DNA from: Treponema sp.
GTDB taxonomy: Bacteria > Spirochaetota > Spirochaetia > Treponematales > Treponemataceae
Direction: 5' to 3'
Length of the DNA stretch: 26,560 nt
NCBI GenBank assembly: GCA_018385415.1
Contig: JAHAZA010000077.1
Span: 1-26,560, forward strand
This document shows, piece after piece, positions 1-7,879 of the stretch. The notes below the pieces were generated by a model. It ran no database searches and had not been told where the DNA came from. It saw only the letters and a list, made by a program, of their open reading frames with translations. The position numbers and the translations under genes were made by a program. How positions within the stretch are numbered: the stretch's first letter is position 1; each line of letters opens with the position of its first letter.

Positions 1-1090
1 CTTGAATGTAACTTTCTGCTGTTGTACTGGCCTCAAGATGAATCACGGTTCTGATATCACTTTTATCAACACCCATGCCAAAGGCACAGGTTGTACATAA
101 AATGGCATTTCTATTTGGAAAATACCATTTTTCTACAACGCTCTTTTCTTCTCTGGTTAACCCTGCATGATAAAACTTTACTTCATCAGGATTGAAATAC
201 GAAGAAAGGTCTCTTGCCATTTCTTCAGACTTTCGTCTTGTTCCGCAGAATACAAGTATTGGTCTTTCGGCTGTTTTACATATTTTGAAAACTTCCTTCT
301 CTTTTGAATATGCATAACGTACAAAATAATGAATATTCGGCCTGTCACTTTCTGATCGGACTATATGTGAATTGTTTTCGAATAACACTTCAGAGATTCT
401 TGCCAGAACCTGAGGACTGGCTGTAGCAGTAAATGCGGTAACAATATTTACTTCGATTTTTTTTATTACTTTTCCCAATTCAAGATAAGCTGGTCTGAAG
501 CTGTCACCCCATTCTGCAACACAATGACTTTCGTCAATTGCAATATGACTTATGTTACATTCTTTTAATCGTTCTACCAGTTTTTCATTATTTAATACTT
601 CAGGATTTGCAAGTATAATTTTTGCACCATTTCGTATCTTTGTAAAATTTTCTTCCCGTTCCTTTTCGCTTTGACCACCTCGAAAAGTAACGGATTCAAT
701 ATTTCCGTCTTTCATGCGGCGCTCTTGATCAGACATAAGTGCTAAAAGCGGATAAATAATCAGTGTTGGTCCTGGAAGCATTAGTGAAGGAACTAAAAAG
801 CACATTGACTTACCGGCGCCTGTCGGTAATAAGACTATTTGCCGGCCAAGACAAAATGCATCTGTATAATCTGCATCTTTTTGTGACTCTTGTTTTATCC
901 GCTTAAATTCAGTGGAAGAGTGATCTCTATATGAATCCATAATATTAGAAATAACAAGCCTTTGCCAGGGAAATAGATATTCTACGTGGAATGCCTTTTT
1001 TGCAGCTAATAGTGCATCATCATCTTCAACAAAATTAAAGGCTGCGTTAAATTCCTCAACCTCTTCATATGTTTTATCATAATTTTCCAT
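1..1090 (-). CDS. recQ: RecQ-family ATP-dependent DNA helicase (partial, C-terminus outside window)
   Basis: An open frame starts at ATG 1090 and runs off the left edge without a stop, giving about 363 residues of an SF2 DNA helicase. Seen in order: an N-terminal acidic stretch, FPWQRLVISNI, the Walker A motif LPTGAGKS, the DEAH-like box IDESHCVAEWGDSFRP, the TATA motif FTATASP, and in the second RecA lobe ILVFCGTRRKSEEMA and CAFGMGVDKSDIRTVIHLE. These are the standard RecQ motifs; the family unwinds DNA 3'-5' in recombinational repair. The RecQ-Ct zinc and HRDC regions would lie outside the window, so I cannot tell a full RecQ from a shorter relative. The start has no Shine-Dalgarno; AT-rich TATA-like sequence lies directly before it. 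It follows the murD terminator in the same direction. Confidence 0.9.
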   Translation of the reverse strand, partial: MENYDKTYEEVEEFNAAFNFVEDDDALLAAKKAFHVEYLFPWQRLVISNIMDSYRDHSSTEFKRIKQESQKDADYTDAFCLGRQIVLLPTGAGKSMCFLVPSLMLPGPTLIIYPLLALMSDQERRMKDGNIESVTFRGGQSEKEREENFTKIRNGAKIILANPEVLNNEKLVERLKECNISHIAIDESHCVAEWGDSFRPAYLELGKVIKKIEVNIVTAFTATASPQVLARISEVLFENNSHIVRSESDRPNIHYFVRYAYSKEKEVFKICKTAERPILVFCGTRRKSEEMARDLSSYFNPDEVKFYHAGLTREEKSVVEKWYFPNRNAILCTTCAFGMGVDKSDIRTVIHLEASTTAESYIQ

Positions 1091-1132
1091 ATATATAACA
1101 TACTGTTTGTTTTGCTAAATTCCATTTAAATT

Positions 1133-1184
1133 AAAAAAAAAGCCATCAGAAATCTGTAGAAGCTACAGGTATCCAATGACTTTT
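1133..1184 (-). terminator. Rho-independent terminator after murD
   Basis: Read on the minus strand, a long imperfect hairpin forms just after the murD stop. AAAGTCATTG pairs (with G-U wobbles) with TGATGGCTTT, and the inner perfect stem is CTGTAG-CTT-CTACAG. A run of nine T follows (plus-strand A tract 1133-1141). It separates the mur operon from recQ. Confidence 0.85.
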
Positions 1185-1203
1185 CTTAGCTGTAAAAGCT
1201 TGA

Positions 1204-2748
1204 TTAGAACTTTTCTTCAACCTTTTTCATGAATGTATTTCCACGGTCAAATTCATTTGTAAACATTCCAAAGCTTGTAGCACCTGGAGAGAAGACAACA
1301 ACATCTGATGGATAATCCGATCCTGAACTTTCTAGTTCAGCCTTGAGAGTATCAAGAAGTTCATCAAGAGAATTGAAAGGACCTGTAAAATCAATTTTAT
1401 CTTTATTCAATAATTCAACAAGCTTATCTGTTCCTGTACCTGCAAGAAGATAAAGTGCTGCTGTCTTTGTACAATAAGATGCCTTGTAATTAAGAGTATC
1501 AGCAAGAACATCAAATTCAAGACCTTTATCAGTTCCTCCAGTTATAAAAACAACAGGCTTTCCAAATGCCTGACTTGCAGCTGCAGCAGCTTCTGGAACT
1601 GTAGCACAGGAATCATTATAAAATTTGAATGTATTACCTTTTGATGTTGTCCAGGAATGAAAATACTGCAATCTATGTGGAATACCAGACCAGGAAGCAA
1701 GAACTTCTTCAATCTTCGATGGTTCAACTCCCATAATTGCCATTACAAGTGCTGCATTCATTGTATTACATCTCATGTGCTGACCAGGAACTTTAAGTTT
1801 TCCCAATACCTTTTTTGGTGTGCTCCATCCAGGAAGCTGAACCATTCCAGAGAATACGCCGTAATCATCGAAAACCTGCCATGCACCATAAGTTCCTTTT
1901 GCATGAGCTTGAAGATCATTTTTACTGTATCGGATAACCTTGCCCTTTGTTTCTCTGGCAAACAGTTCACCCCAGGTTCCACCACATGCAGGTCCTGTTC
2001 CAATTGCATCACCATCATAATCAAGAACTGTATAATCATCTGCTGTTTGATCTGCGTAAATAAGACGTTTATCAGCAACATAGTCCCCCATATTTCCATA
2101 CCAGTTCTGATGATCAGGAACAATTTTTGTAATAAGAGAAATATAAGGTTTAAGAAGTTTTCGCCCACGAAGATCAGCGAGCTGCCAGCTTGAAAGCTCA
2201 AGAACAACAACAGATTTTTCGCTTGTTTCTTCAAGGAATGTTAAAGGACTTACAGTAATGTTTCCGCCAAGGAAAACATCAAAACCTGTATGCTGAAGTC
2301 CATAATAAATTGCACTTACAGTACTTGATTTTCCTTTACTTCCAGTAATGGCAATAATTTTAGCTTTTGTAAATTTAAGGAATAAACTGATATCTGTTTC
2401 AATAGCTTTTGCAGCCTGAAGATATTTATTACCATCAATTTTAATTCCAGGATTTTTAATTACACAATCTGCATTTGCAAAATCTTCAATGCGGTGTTCG
2501 CCAAGAACATAAGTTAATTTTGAAGTATCAAGAGCTTTGTCAGAATTTAAAGAATCAATTGTTGGTTTTAACTGTTCAGGAGTTTTCATATCTGTTACAA
2601 GAACATAAGCTCCGTGCTTTAACAAAAAGCGTACTGAAGCTTCTCCACCGCCATTTAAGCCTAAGCCCATAACAGTGATATGTTTATCTTTAATGTCTTC
2701 GATTGAATTGAAAAAACATCCTTCTGGGTATACAAATGGTGTACTCAT
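1204..2748 (-). CDS. murD: UDP-N-acetylmuramoyl-L-alanine--D-glutamate ligase MurD
   Basis: Cytoplasmic Mur ligase that adds D-glutamate to UDP-MurNAc-L-Ala using ATP. The 514-residue protein is somewhat longer than the usual 440-460. Seen: an N-terminal Rossmann-like start (ITVMGLGLNGGG, 25-35), the Mur ligase P-loop region ITGSKGKSST (134-143), a central HQNWYG segment, and the C-terminal motifs YNDSCATVPEA and FITGGTDKGLEFD typical of MurD. The lysine of the textbook NDSKATN is a cysteine here; divergent MurDs vary at this place. The start is supported by AGGAG nine bases upstream. It is the last gene of murE-ddl-murD, 32 bases after ddl, with a terminator directly behind. Confidence 0.95.
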   Translation of the reverse strand: MSTPFVYPEGCFFNSIEDIKDKHITVMGLGLNGGGEASVRFLLKHGAYVLVTDMKTPEQLKPTIDSLNSDKALDTSKLTYVLGEHRIEDFANADCVIKNPGIKIDGNKYLQAAKAIETDISLFLKFTKAKIIAITGSKGKSSTVSAIYYGLQHTGFDVFLGGNITVSPLTFLEETSEKSVVVLELSSWQLADLRGRKLLKPYISLITKIVPDHQNWYGNMGDYVADKRLIYADQTADDYTVLDYDGDAIGTGPACGGTWGELFARETKGKVIRYSKNDLQAHAKGTYGAWQVFDDYGVFSGMVQLPGWSTPKKVLGKLKVPGQHMRCNTMNAALVMAIMGVEPSKIEEVLASWSGIPHRLQYFHSWTTSKGNTFKFYNDSCATVPEAAAAASQAFGKPVVFITGGTDKGLEFDVLADTLNYKASYCTKTAALYLLAGTGTDKLVELLNKDKIDFTGPFNSLDELLDTLKAELESSGSDYPSDVVVFSPGATSFGMFTNEFDRGNTFMKKVEEKF

Positions 2749-2780
2749 AGGTAAAACTCCTGTATATTAAAAAAAATATA

Positions 2781-3914
2781 TTAGCGTGAAGTAGAAAGCT
2801 TCATTTTACATTCATGCTTAACAACTGCTTCATTTAATAAAAGTTCAATTAAATCTGCATATTTTAATCCGGAAGCTTCACACATCTTTGGGAACATACT
2901 TATAGAAGTAAAGCCCGGTAATGTATTAATTTCATTAAGATAGATTTTTCCATCGTCCCTATCGATAAAGAAATCTACACGGCTTAATCCGGATGCATCT
3001 ACTGCACGATAAGCTTCAATTGCGGTCTGCTGAATATTTTTGATTTCATCTTCAGAAAGATTTGCGGGAATCTGAAGTTTAGCACCATCTGGATCATTAT
3101 ATTTTGCATCATAATCGTAGAATGTGTGAGTAGGAAGAATTTCACCTGGCAAATATGCACGGCATATTGAACATGGGTTTGCTTCATCTTCAAGAGTTGC
3201 AATACCAGTAACAGAGCATTCTACTTCCCTTGCATTAATTGATTTTTCAATCAAAACCTTATCATCCCACATAAAAGCTTCCATCAAGGCCATTGAAAAT
3301 TCCTTTTCAGTAGAGGCCTTTGAAGCACCAACAGATGATCCGGCATTACATGGTTTAACAAAGAGTGGAAGTCCCAGTTCGTTTATTGCTTTTTTGAATA
3401 CTTCGTCATATTTTTTTGAATCATTCAATATTGTACGTGTCATAAGAACATAAGGAACTACAGGAAGACCTGCGTCATTCCAGATAACCTTAGTTTTTTC
3501 TTTGTCCATGGTTATACCACTTGCCATACATCCACAACCAACATATGGAATTTCAGCAGTATCAAGAAGTCCCTGCAAGGTTCCATCTTCACAGAATGTT
3601 CCATGAACAACAGGAAATACAACATCAACATTTAGTGCACCGTCTGAAGTGATGAAACAATTTGATTTACCTGCTGGTCGTACATAAACTTCGTTAGTAA
3701 TGTTTTCGTTTACTTTTAAAGTTGCTTTTTCATCTTTAAGAACACGATCAAGTTCACTTGATGGCTGAAGATACCAGCGACCTTCTTTTGTAATTCCGAT
3801 GAGTTCAATATTAAATTTTGAACGATCAATGTTTCTTACTACACTTGATGCAGACACTAAAGAAACTTCGTGTTCGCTTGATTTTCCACCATAAATAATA
3901 GCTACAGTTTTCAT
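2781..3914 (-). CDS. ddl: D-alanine--D-alanine ligase
   Basis: ATP-grasp ligase making D-Ala-D-Ala for the end of the peptidoglycan stem peptide. The 377 residues fit the family (about 310-380). Seen: the N-terminal signature IYGGKSSEHEVSLVSA (8-23), the ATP-grasp loop KPCNAGSSVGASKAS, the active-site tyrosine segment TFYDYDAKY, and the metal/ATP segment NEINTLPGFTSISMFP near the C-terminus. The tyrosine of YDYDAKY fits a D-Ala-D-Ala rather than a D-Ala-D-Lac enzyme. Start ATG has AAAGGGG upstream. It lies 22 bases after murE and 32 before murD, so it is almost certainly co-transcribed; the usual partner murF is not next to it in this window. Confidence 0.96.
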   Translation of the reverse strand: MKTVAIIYGGKSSEHEVSLVSASSVVRNIDRSKFNIELIGITKEGRWYLQPSSELDRVLKDEKATLKVNENITNEVYVRPAGKSNCFITSDGALNVDVVFPVVHGTFCEDGTLQGLLDTAEIPYVGCGCMASGITMDKEKTKVIWNDAGLPVVPYVLMTRTILNDSKKYDEVFKKAINELGLPLFVKPCNAGSSVGASKASTEKEFSMALMEAFMWDDKVLIEKSINAREVECSVTGIATLEDEANPCSICRAYLPGEILPTHTFYDYDAKYNDPDGAKLQIPANLSEDEIKNIQQTAIEAYRAVDASGLSRVDFFIDRDDGKIYLNEINTLPGFTSISMFPKMCEASGLKYADLIELLLNEAVVKHECKMKLSTSR

Positions 3915-3936
3915 TTAATTCCCCTTTGCAAACTGT

Positions 3937-5679
3937 TTATTTTTTTATTTCTGACAATGCCTTTTTTGCTTCTGCAATTTCATCATATGGCATTGTATAA
4001 TCTTTATAGATAATTGAGTTTTCATGGCCCTTTCCTAAAAGCAAAACAATATCACCTTTCTGCGCCATGCTGAATGTTTTTCTGATAGCAGATGGTCTGT
4101 CAGGAATTATAAAAAGATCATAACCATCTTTCTTTCCTGCTTTTCTTGCACCCTCTGCAATTCCCTGAAGAAGAGTTACAGGATCTTCGCCACGTGGATC
4201 TTCGTCAGCAAGAACTACAACATCACAATAACGACCTGCAATTTCTCCCTGCAAAGGCCTTTTAGTCAAGTCACGTTCACCACCAGATCCGAACAGTGCA
4301 AAAATTTTTCCTTCACATCTTTTTCTGATAGGAGGGAAAATTGTTTCAAAGCTTGATGGTGTATGAGCATAATCAATAATTACTTCAAATTCCTGTCCCA
4401 TATCCAGAGTTGTCATACGGCCTGTAATAGGTTTAAGCTCAGGAACAAGACCTGCAAGAGTTTCAAAATCTACACCTGTTAATCCACTTACAGCAATCAA
4501 GGTTGCCATAATGTTGTATGTATTGAAGGCACCCGGCAAAGTTGCCTTTACCGGAATAATTTTATGAATGGCGCTAGCATCAGTTTTTAGAGCATCTCCT
4601 GCTCTTGTTGCATCAGCATCAATTGTAAAGGAAATTCCAAAACGAGCAGCTGCAATTTCTAAGGCTTTAAGATATGGAGTGCCTTCAGGTATTTCTGGAA
4701 GTTTAATTGCATCAGCACCAGTTTTTGCAGCGGCAACACCTGCCATTCCATTTGTTGTAAAACCATATACTTTCTGCTTTGTTGCTTTTATAAAATATTC
4801 TGCTGAACTGTCTTCAAGATTAACAATTCCAAATGATGGAATAATCTGCTTAACACCATTAATAGTTTTTACATGATCATGTTCATCAAGAGCCCTAAAA
4901 AGATTTGCTTTATCATCACGATACTGATCAAAGGTCTTATGAAATTCAAGATGTTCCAATGTTACATTCATGAAAATACCACAGTCAAATGCAACATTTC
5001 CTAAGCGGTTCAATTTTTTTGAAAGTCCGTGACTGGAACTTTCAACAACTGCATATTCACATCCATTCTGAACCATATCATACAGATGCTTCTGAACGAT
5101 AGGTGCCTCAGGAGTTGTTGTATGCTGAGGATTTGCCTGTGCTTCACCACCTAAAGAATATTGTACAGTTGAAACAAAACCAGCCTTATGTCCTGCAAGT
5201 CTTAAAAGCTGCCAGACAAAGGAAACTGTACTGGACTTTCCTTCTGTTCCTGTAACACCTATTACACGAAGTTTTTTCGAAGGTGAATCATAAAATGCAT
5301 CTGCAACAGGCGCCATTGTTGTCTGAGCATTTTCTACCTTTAAGAAAACAGGAAGTGTGGAATATTTATCACCAAGTTCATCAATTCCCCGACGAACAAT
5401 TAATTTAGCAATCTTAAGTCTGTCTTCATGTGTAATTTCACCCTGATAAATAATTACATTTGCGCCTTTTTCAATTGCATCTGCAATATATTTATTTCCA
5501 TCAGTATGAAGACCCGGGAGAGCAAAAAACAACGCTCCCGGAGTAACTTTTCGGGAGTCGAAAACTACATCTGTAACAGGTGTCATTCCGATGACATCTA
5601 AATCTAAAGGTGACTTTCCGTCGGCTGCAACAGCCTCAAATTTAAATACGGAAAGTAAAGAAGACAATTTCTTTTCCAT
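3937..5679 (-). CDS. murE: UDP-N-acetylmuramyl-tripeptide synthetase MurE
   Basis: Mur ligase that adds the third, diamino acid residue to UDP-MurNAc-L-Ala-D-Glu. Numbering is from ATG 5679 (MEKKLSS...), giving 580 residues; an in-frame ATG at 5700 adds seven residues. I prefer 5679 because a TATAGT box lies exactly six bases before it and neither start has a Shine-Dalgarno. Seen: FDSRKVTPGALFFALPG at the N-terminus, the P-loop TGTEGKSST (143-151), HTTTPEAP, the central HLEFHKTFDQY, and DEDPRGEDP (492-500) at the position where the DNPR motif senses the diamino acid. The protein is longer than the usual ~490, mainly by an inserted segment near residues 310-375. First gene of the murE-ddl-murD operon. 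Which diamino acid it takes cannot be settled here; treponemes are known to carry L-ornithine. Confidence 0.95.
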   Translation of the reverse strand: MEKKLSSLLSVFKFEAVAADGKSPLDLDVIGMTPVTDVVFDSRKVTPGALFFALPGLHTDGNKYIADAIEKGANVIIYQGEITHEDRLKIAKLIVRRGIDELGDKYSTLPVFLKVENAQTTMAPVADAFYDSPSKKLRVIGVTGTEGKSSTVSFVWQLLRLAGHKAGFVSTVQYSLGGEAQANPQHTTTPEAPIVQKHLYDMVQNGCEYAVVESSSHGLSKKLNRLGNVAFDCGIFMNVTLEHLEFHKTFDQYRDDKANLFRALDEHDHVKTINGVKQIIPSFGIVNLEDSSAEYFIKATKQKVYGFTTNGMAGVAAAKTGADAIKLPEIPEGTPYLKALEIAAARFGISFTIDADATRAGDALKTDASAIHKIIPVKATLPGAFNTYNIMATLIAVSGLTGVDFETLAGLVPELKPITGRMTTLDMGQEFEVIIDYAHTPSSFETIFPPIRKRCEGKIFALFGSGGERDLTKRPLQGEIAGRYCDVVVLADEDPRGEDPVTLLQGIAEGARKAGKKDGYDLFIIPDRPSAIRKTFSMAQKGDIVLLLGKGHENSIIYKDYTMPYDEIAEAKKALSEIKK

Positions 5680-5685
5680 AATATT

Positions 5686-5691
5686 ACTATA
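5686..5691 (-). promoter_or_regulatory. Candidate -10 box for a leaderless murE transcript
   Basis: TATAGT on the minus strand, six bases before ATG 5679. There is no Shine-Dalgarno before either possible murE start. No convincing -35 hexamer was found (TTGTAA lies about 20 bases upstream). Weak by itself; it gains weight from the same spacing at queD and metA. Confidence 0.35.
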
Positions 5692-5776
5692 ATAATGCAT
5701 ATCATTAAGATTTACAATGACAGTAACAGGAATATAAATTACTCTTCTACTTAGAAGGTTTGCTGTAACTAAAAAC

Positions 5777-5803
5777 TTGTCAAAATACTTTTTATATTAT
5801 AGA
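5777..5803 (+). promoter_or_regulatory. Candidate promoter for the DUF4349 lipoprotein gene
   Basis: TTGTCA at 5777-5782 and TATAGA at 5798-5803 with a 15-base spacer, in the divergent intergenic region with murE. The spacing is short, and overlapping alternatives such as TATTAT exist in this AT-rich stretch. A Shine-Dalgarno (AGGAG, 5822-5826) and the ATG follow. Confidence 0.35.
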
Positions 5804-5836
5804 AATTAGAAACAATATTTCAGGAGTGTATAAATT

Positions 5837-6715
5837 ATGTTAAAACTCAAATCATCTATATTTGCAGCAGCTGCTGCTACCCTTTTACTTGCATCATGCG
5901 GACAATCAAAAAGTGGAAGTTCTTCTGTTAGCTATGGATATGAACTGGAAGATGCAATGCATGAAGCAGAAATGCCTATGATGAAATCAAGAAATGCTTC
6001 ATTAAATGAAACTTCGCTTAACTCTGAGGCTGTAGCACAGCGTAAATTAATTCTCAACGGTAACGCAGGAATTGAAGTTCCTTCAATTTCAGGACTGGAT
6101 ATTAAAATTGATGAATGGGCAAAAAACTTTGGCGGATATGTTGCAAACTCAGACTGGAGTGAAAGAAACTTTTACGCAACTGTAAAAATTCCTTCAAGCA
6201 GATTTTATGATGCAATGAACTCAACAAGCGACTTCGGCAAAATCAAAAATCACAACATCAACACAAACGATGTAACTGATGAATATTTCGACCTTGAGTC
6301 ACGCATTGAAACTAAAAAAATTCTTCGTGACAACCTCAAAGGTTATCTGAAAAAAGCAGATAACATAAAAGATATGCTTGAGATTGAACGTCAGCTTAAT
6401 GAAGTTGAATCAGAACTTGAATCCATTGAAGGACGTATGAAACGTCTTACAAATCAAATTGAGTTTTCTACAATTTCACTTAACTTCACACTTCCAGTAG
6501 GAAAAACAGAAAATGGTTTTGTTTTCCCGGATTATGGTGAAGGATTCAGGGAATTTGCAGAGAACTTCTTTGGATTCTTGAGAGGATTTATTCTTGCAAT
6601 CTGTTATATTGTTGTATTTGGAACACCGCTTGTAGGATTGTTCTTCCTTCTTTTCTGGCTCCTTTTCGGAAAAGTCGGAATTATAAGAAAAATCTTCATG
6701 AAGTTAAAGAAATAA
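5837..6715 (+). CDS. DUF4349 domain lipoprotein
   Basis: A 292-residue predicted lipoprotein: Lys-containing signal, hydrophobic alanine/leucine core, and lipobox LLLASC with Cys21 as the lipidation site. The body carries the DUF4349 pattern: RKLILNGNAGIEV, a lipid-anchored beta/alpha part with FGGYVANSD and VKIPSSRFYDAM, then DLESRIETKKILRDNLKGYL and a heptad-rich helix DMLEIERQLNEVESELESIEGRMKRL (about 170-200). The last 50 residues hold one or two membrane segments (FILAICYIVVFGTPLVGLFFLLFWLLFG) and a basic tail. Function of the family is unknown to me; a role at the envelope is likely from topology only. AGGAG precedes the start by ten bases. It diverges from murE and may be transcribed with no obvious stop before queD. 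Confidence 0.85.
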   Translation: MLKLKSSIFAAAAATLLLASCGQSKSGSSSVSYGYELEDAMHEAEMPMMKSRNASLNETSLNSEAVAQRKLILNGNAGIEVPSISGLDIKIDEWAKNFGGYVANSDWSERNFYATVKIPSSRFYDAMNSTSDFGKIKNHNINTNDVTDEYFDLESRIETKKILRDNLKGYLKKADNIKDMLEIERQLNEVESELESIEGRMKRLTNQIEFSTISLNFTLPVGKTENGFVFPDYGEGFREFAENFFGFLRGFILAICYIVVFGTPLVGLFFLLFWLLFGKVGIIRKIFMKLKK

Positions 6716-6738
6716 TTCCCTATAAGGACTGTTTTTAT

Positions 6739-6744
6739 TATAAT
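6739..6744 (+). promoter_or_regulatory. Consensus -10 box for a probable leaderless queD transcript
   Basis: A perfect TATAAT ends seven bases before the A of the queD ATG (spacer ACAGCT, six bases), so transcription would be expected to begin at or next to the start codon. No Shine-Dalgarno is present. The -35 region (TTCCCT with 17-base spacing) is poor. Confidence 0.55.
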
Positions 6745-6750
6745 ACAGCT

Positions 6751-7131
6751 ATGTACAAAGTAAGAATTGAAGACGATTTTGCAGCCGCACATTTTTTGCG
6801 TGATTATCATGGAAAATGCGAAAACCTCCATGGCCACAATTACAAAGTTTATGTTTACCTTAAGGGAGAACAATTAAACGAAGGTGGAATGCTTTACGAC
6901 TTTACATTCTTAAAACGTGACTTAAAAACAGTCCTTTCAAAGCTGGACCACACAAACCTTAACGACCTTGTAGAAGATGGCAACGAAGTATTTGCTCAAA
7001 ACCCAAGCGCTGAACGAATCGCAAAATATATCTTCGACAGTCTCTGTTCCCTATCAGAGGATTTAAAGAAACTACTTTATCGTGTAGATGTTTTTGAAAC
7101 CGATAGAAACAGAGCCAGCTTCGAAATATAA
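6751..7131 (+). CDS. queD: 6-carboxy-5,6,7,8-tetrahydropterin synthase QueD
   Basis: Zinc enzyme of the PTPS/QueD family that turns dihydroneopterin triphosphate into 6-carboxytetrahydropterin on the way to preQ0/queuosine. The length (126) is typical. Seen: three zinc histidines H14, H27 and H29 in FAAAHF and CENLHGHNY, the catalytic cysteine C23, the LDHTNLND motif with D66-H67, and NPSAERIAKYI. The CxxxHGH form with Cys23 is the QueD rather than the eukaryote-type PTPS pattern. No queC, queE or queF is nearby. The gene has its own TATAAT box directly upstream and is followed by a 91-base gap before hisH. Confidence 0.93.
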   Translation: MYKVRIEDDFAAAHFLRDYHGKCENLHGHNYKVYVYLKGEQLNEGGMLYDFTFLKRDLKTVLSKLDHTNLNDLVEDGNEVFAQNPSAERIAKYIFDSLCSLSEDLKKLLYRVDVFETDRNRASFEI

Positions 7132-7186
7132 AAACATTATATCTCTCAAACATTTGTATATTTCAGAACTGGACTAATCTTCTTTA

Positions 7187-7215
7187 TTGTTCAAAATCCA
7201 TTTTTCGTATATTCT
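7187..7215 (+). promoter_or_regulatory. Candidate promoter for hisHF
   Basis: TTGTTC (7187-7192), 17 bases, TATTCT (7210-7215), then seven bases to the hisH ATG at 7223. There is no Shine-Dalgarno before hisH, so this also looks like a leaderless or very short-leader transcript. An overlapping TATATT (7208-7213) is an alternative -10. Confidence 0.45.
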
Positions 7216-7222
7216 TTAATTT

Positions 7223-7879
7223 ATGATTGGAATTGTTGATTACAATGCCGGCAACATTACAAGTGTTGAACGTGCTCTTGAAAACCTCGAAATTAAATAT
7301 ATCCGTTCTAAAAATCCAGCAGATTTTTCTGAATGCGACAAGCTGATTTTTCCTGGCGTGGGAGATGCAGCTTATGCAATGAAGCAACTTGAAGAAACTG
7401 GACTTGGTAAATTTCTTCAGGAATGGGCAAAAGAAAACAAACCTCTTTTAGGAATCTGTCTGGGATCCCAGATTATTTTTGATTATTCCGAAGAGGGAGA
7501 CACAAAATGTCTCGGTCTTATTCCTGGTAATATTGTTCATATGGAAAAACTTATGGCAAATGTTCCCGATTCGAAAAATTACAAAATTCCTCACATGGGT
7601 TACAACAATGTTACAATGGTAAATGGAGGATGCAAGCTTTTTAATACTCTTGATAATGATACTGATTTTTACTTTGTTCATTCCTATGTAATTCAACCGC
7701 ATGATTCGAATGTAATCAGAGGTATTGCTGATTATGGCATAAAAGTTCCTGCCTGCATTCAAAAAGGAAATATTTTTGCCTTCCAGTTCCATCCTGAAAA
7801 ATCAGGTAAGCACGGGCTTGAGCTTTTAAGAAATTTCTGTGAAGCAACCATCAACGAAAAAGGAGAGCTTTCATGTTAA
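7223..7879 (+). CDS. hisH: Imidazole glycerol phosphate synthase, glutaminase subunit HisH
   Basis: Class I glutamine amidotransferase that feeds ammonia to HisF in histidine synthesis. 218 residues, close to the family norm. Seen: MIGIVDYNAGN with the conserved N-terminal motif, PGVGD oxyanion region (44-48), nucleophile C79 in LGICLGSQ, and the His-Glu pair H190/E192 in FQFHPEKSG. The residue after the nucleophile loop is Ser (GICLGSQ) where Met is commonest (GICLGMQ). IPHMGYNNV replaces the usual IPHMGWN. The stop overlaps the hisF start by seven bases (ATGTTAA), a sign of translational coupling, which fits the 1:1 HisH-HisF complex. No other his genes are in the window. Confidence 0.95.
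   Translation: MIGIVDYNAGNITSVERALENLEIKYIRSKNPADFSECDKLIFPGVGDAAYAMKQLEETGLGKFLQEWAKENKPLLGICLGSQIIFDYSEEGDTKCLGLIPGNIVHMEKLMANVPDSKNYKIPHMGYNNVTMVNGGCKLFNTLDNDTDFYFVHSYVIQPHDSNVIRGIADYGIKVPACIQKGNIFAFQFHPEKSGKHGLELLRNFCEATINEKGELSC

Noticed and set aside
1657..2193. 178-codon open frame on the plus strand inside murD
   Set aside because: It is antisense to a well-supported murD, has Cys/Ile-rich composition typical of reversed AT-rich coding DNA, and shows no domain or start signal.
4568..4876. 102-codon open frame on the plus strand inside murE
   Set aside because: Antisense to conserved murE sequence with no ribosome site; alanine/serine-rich shadow translation.
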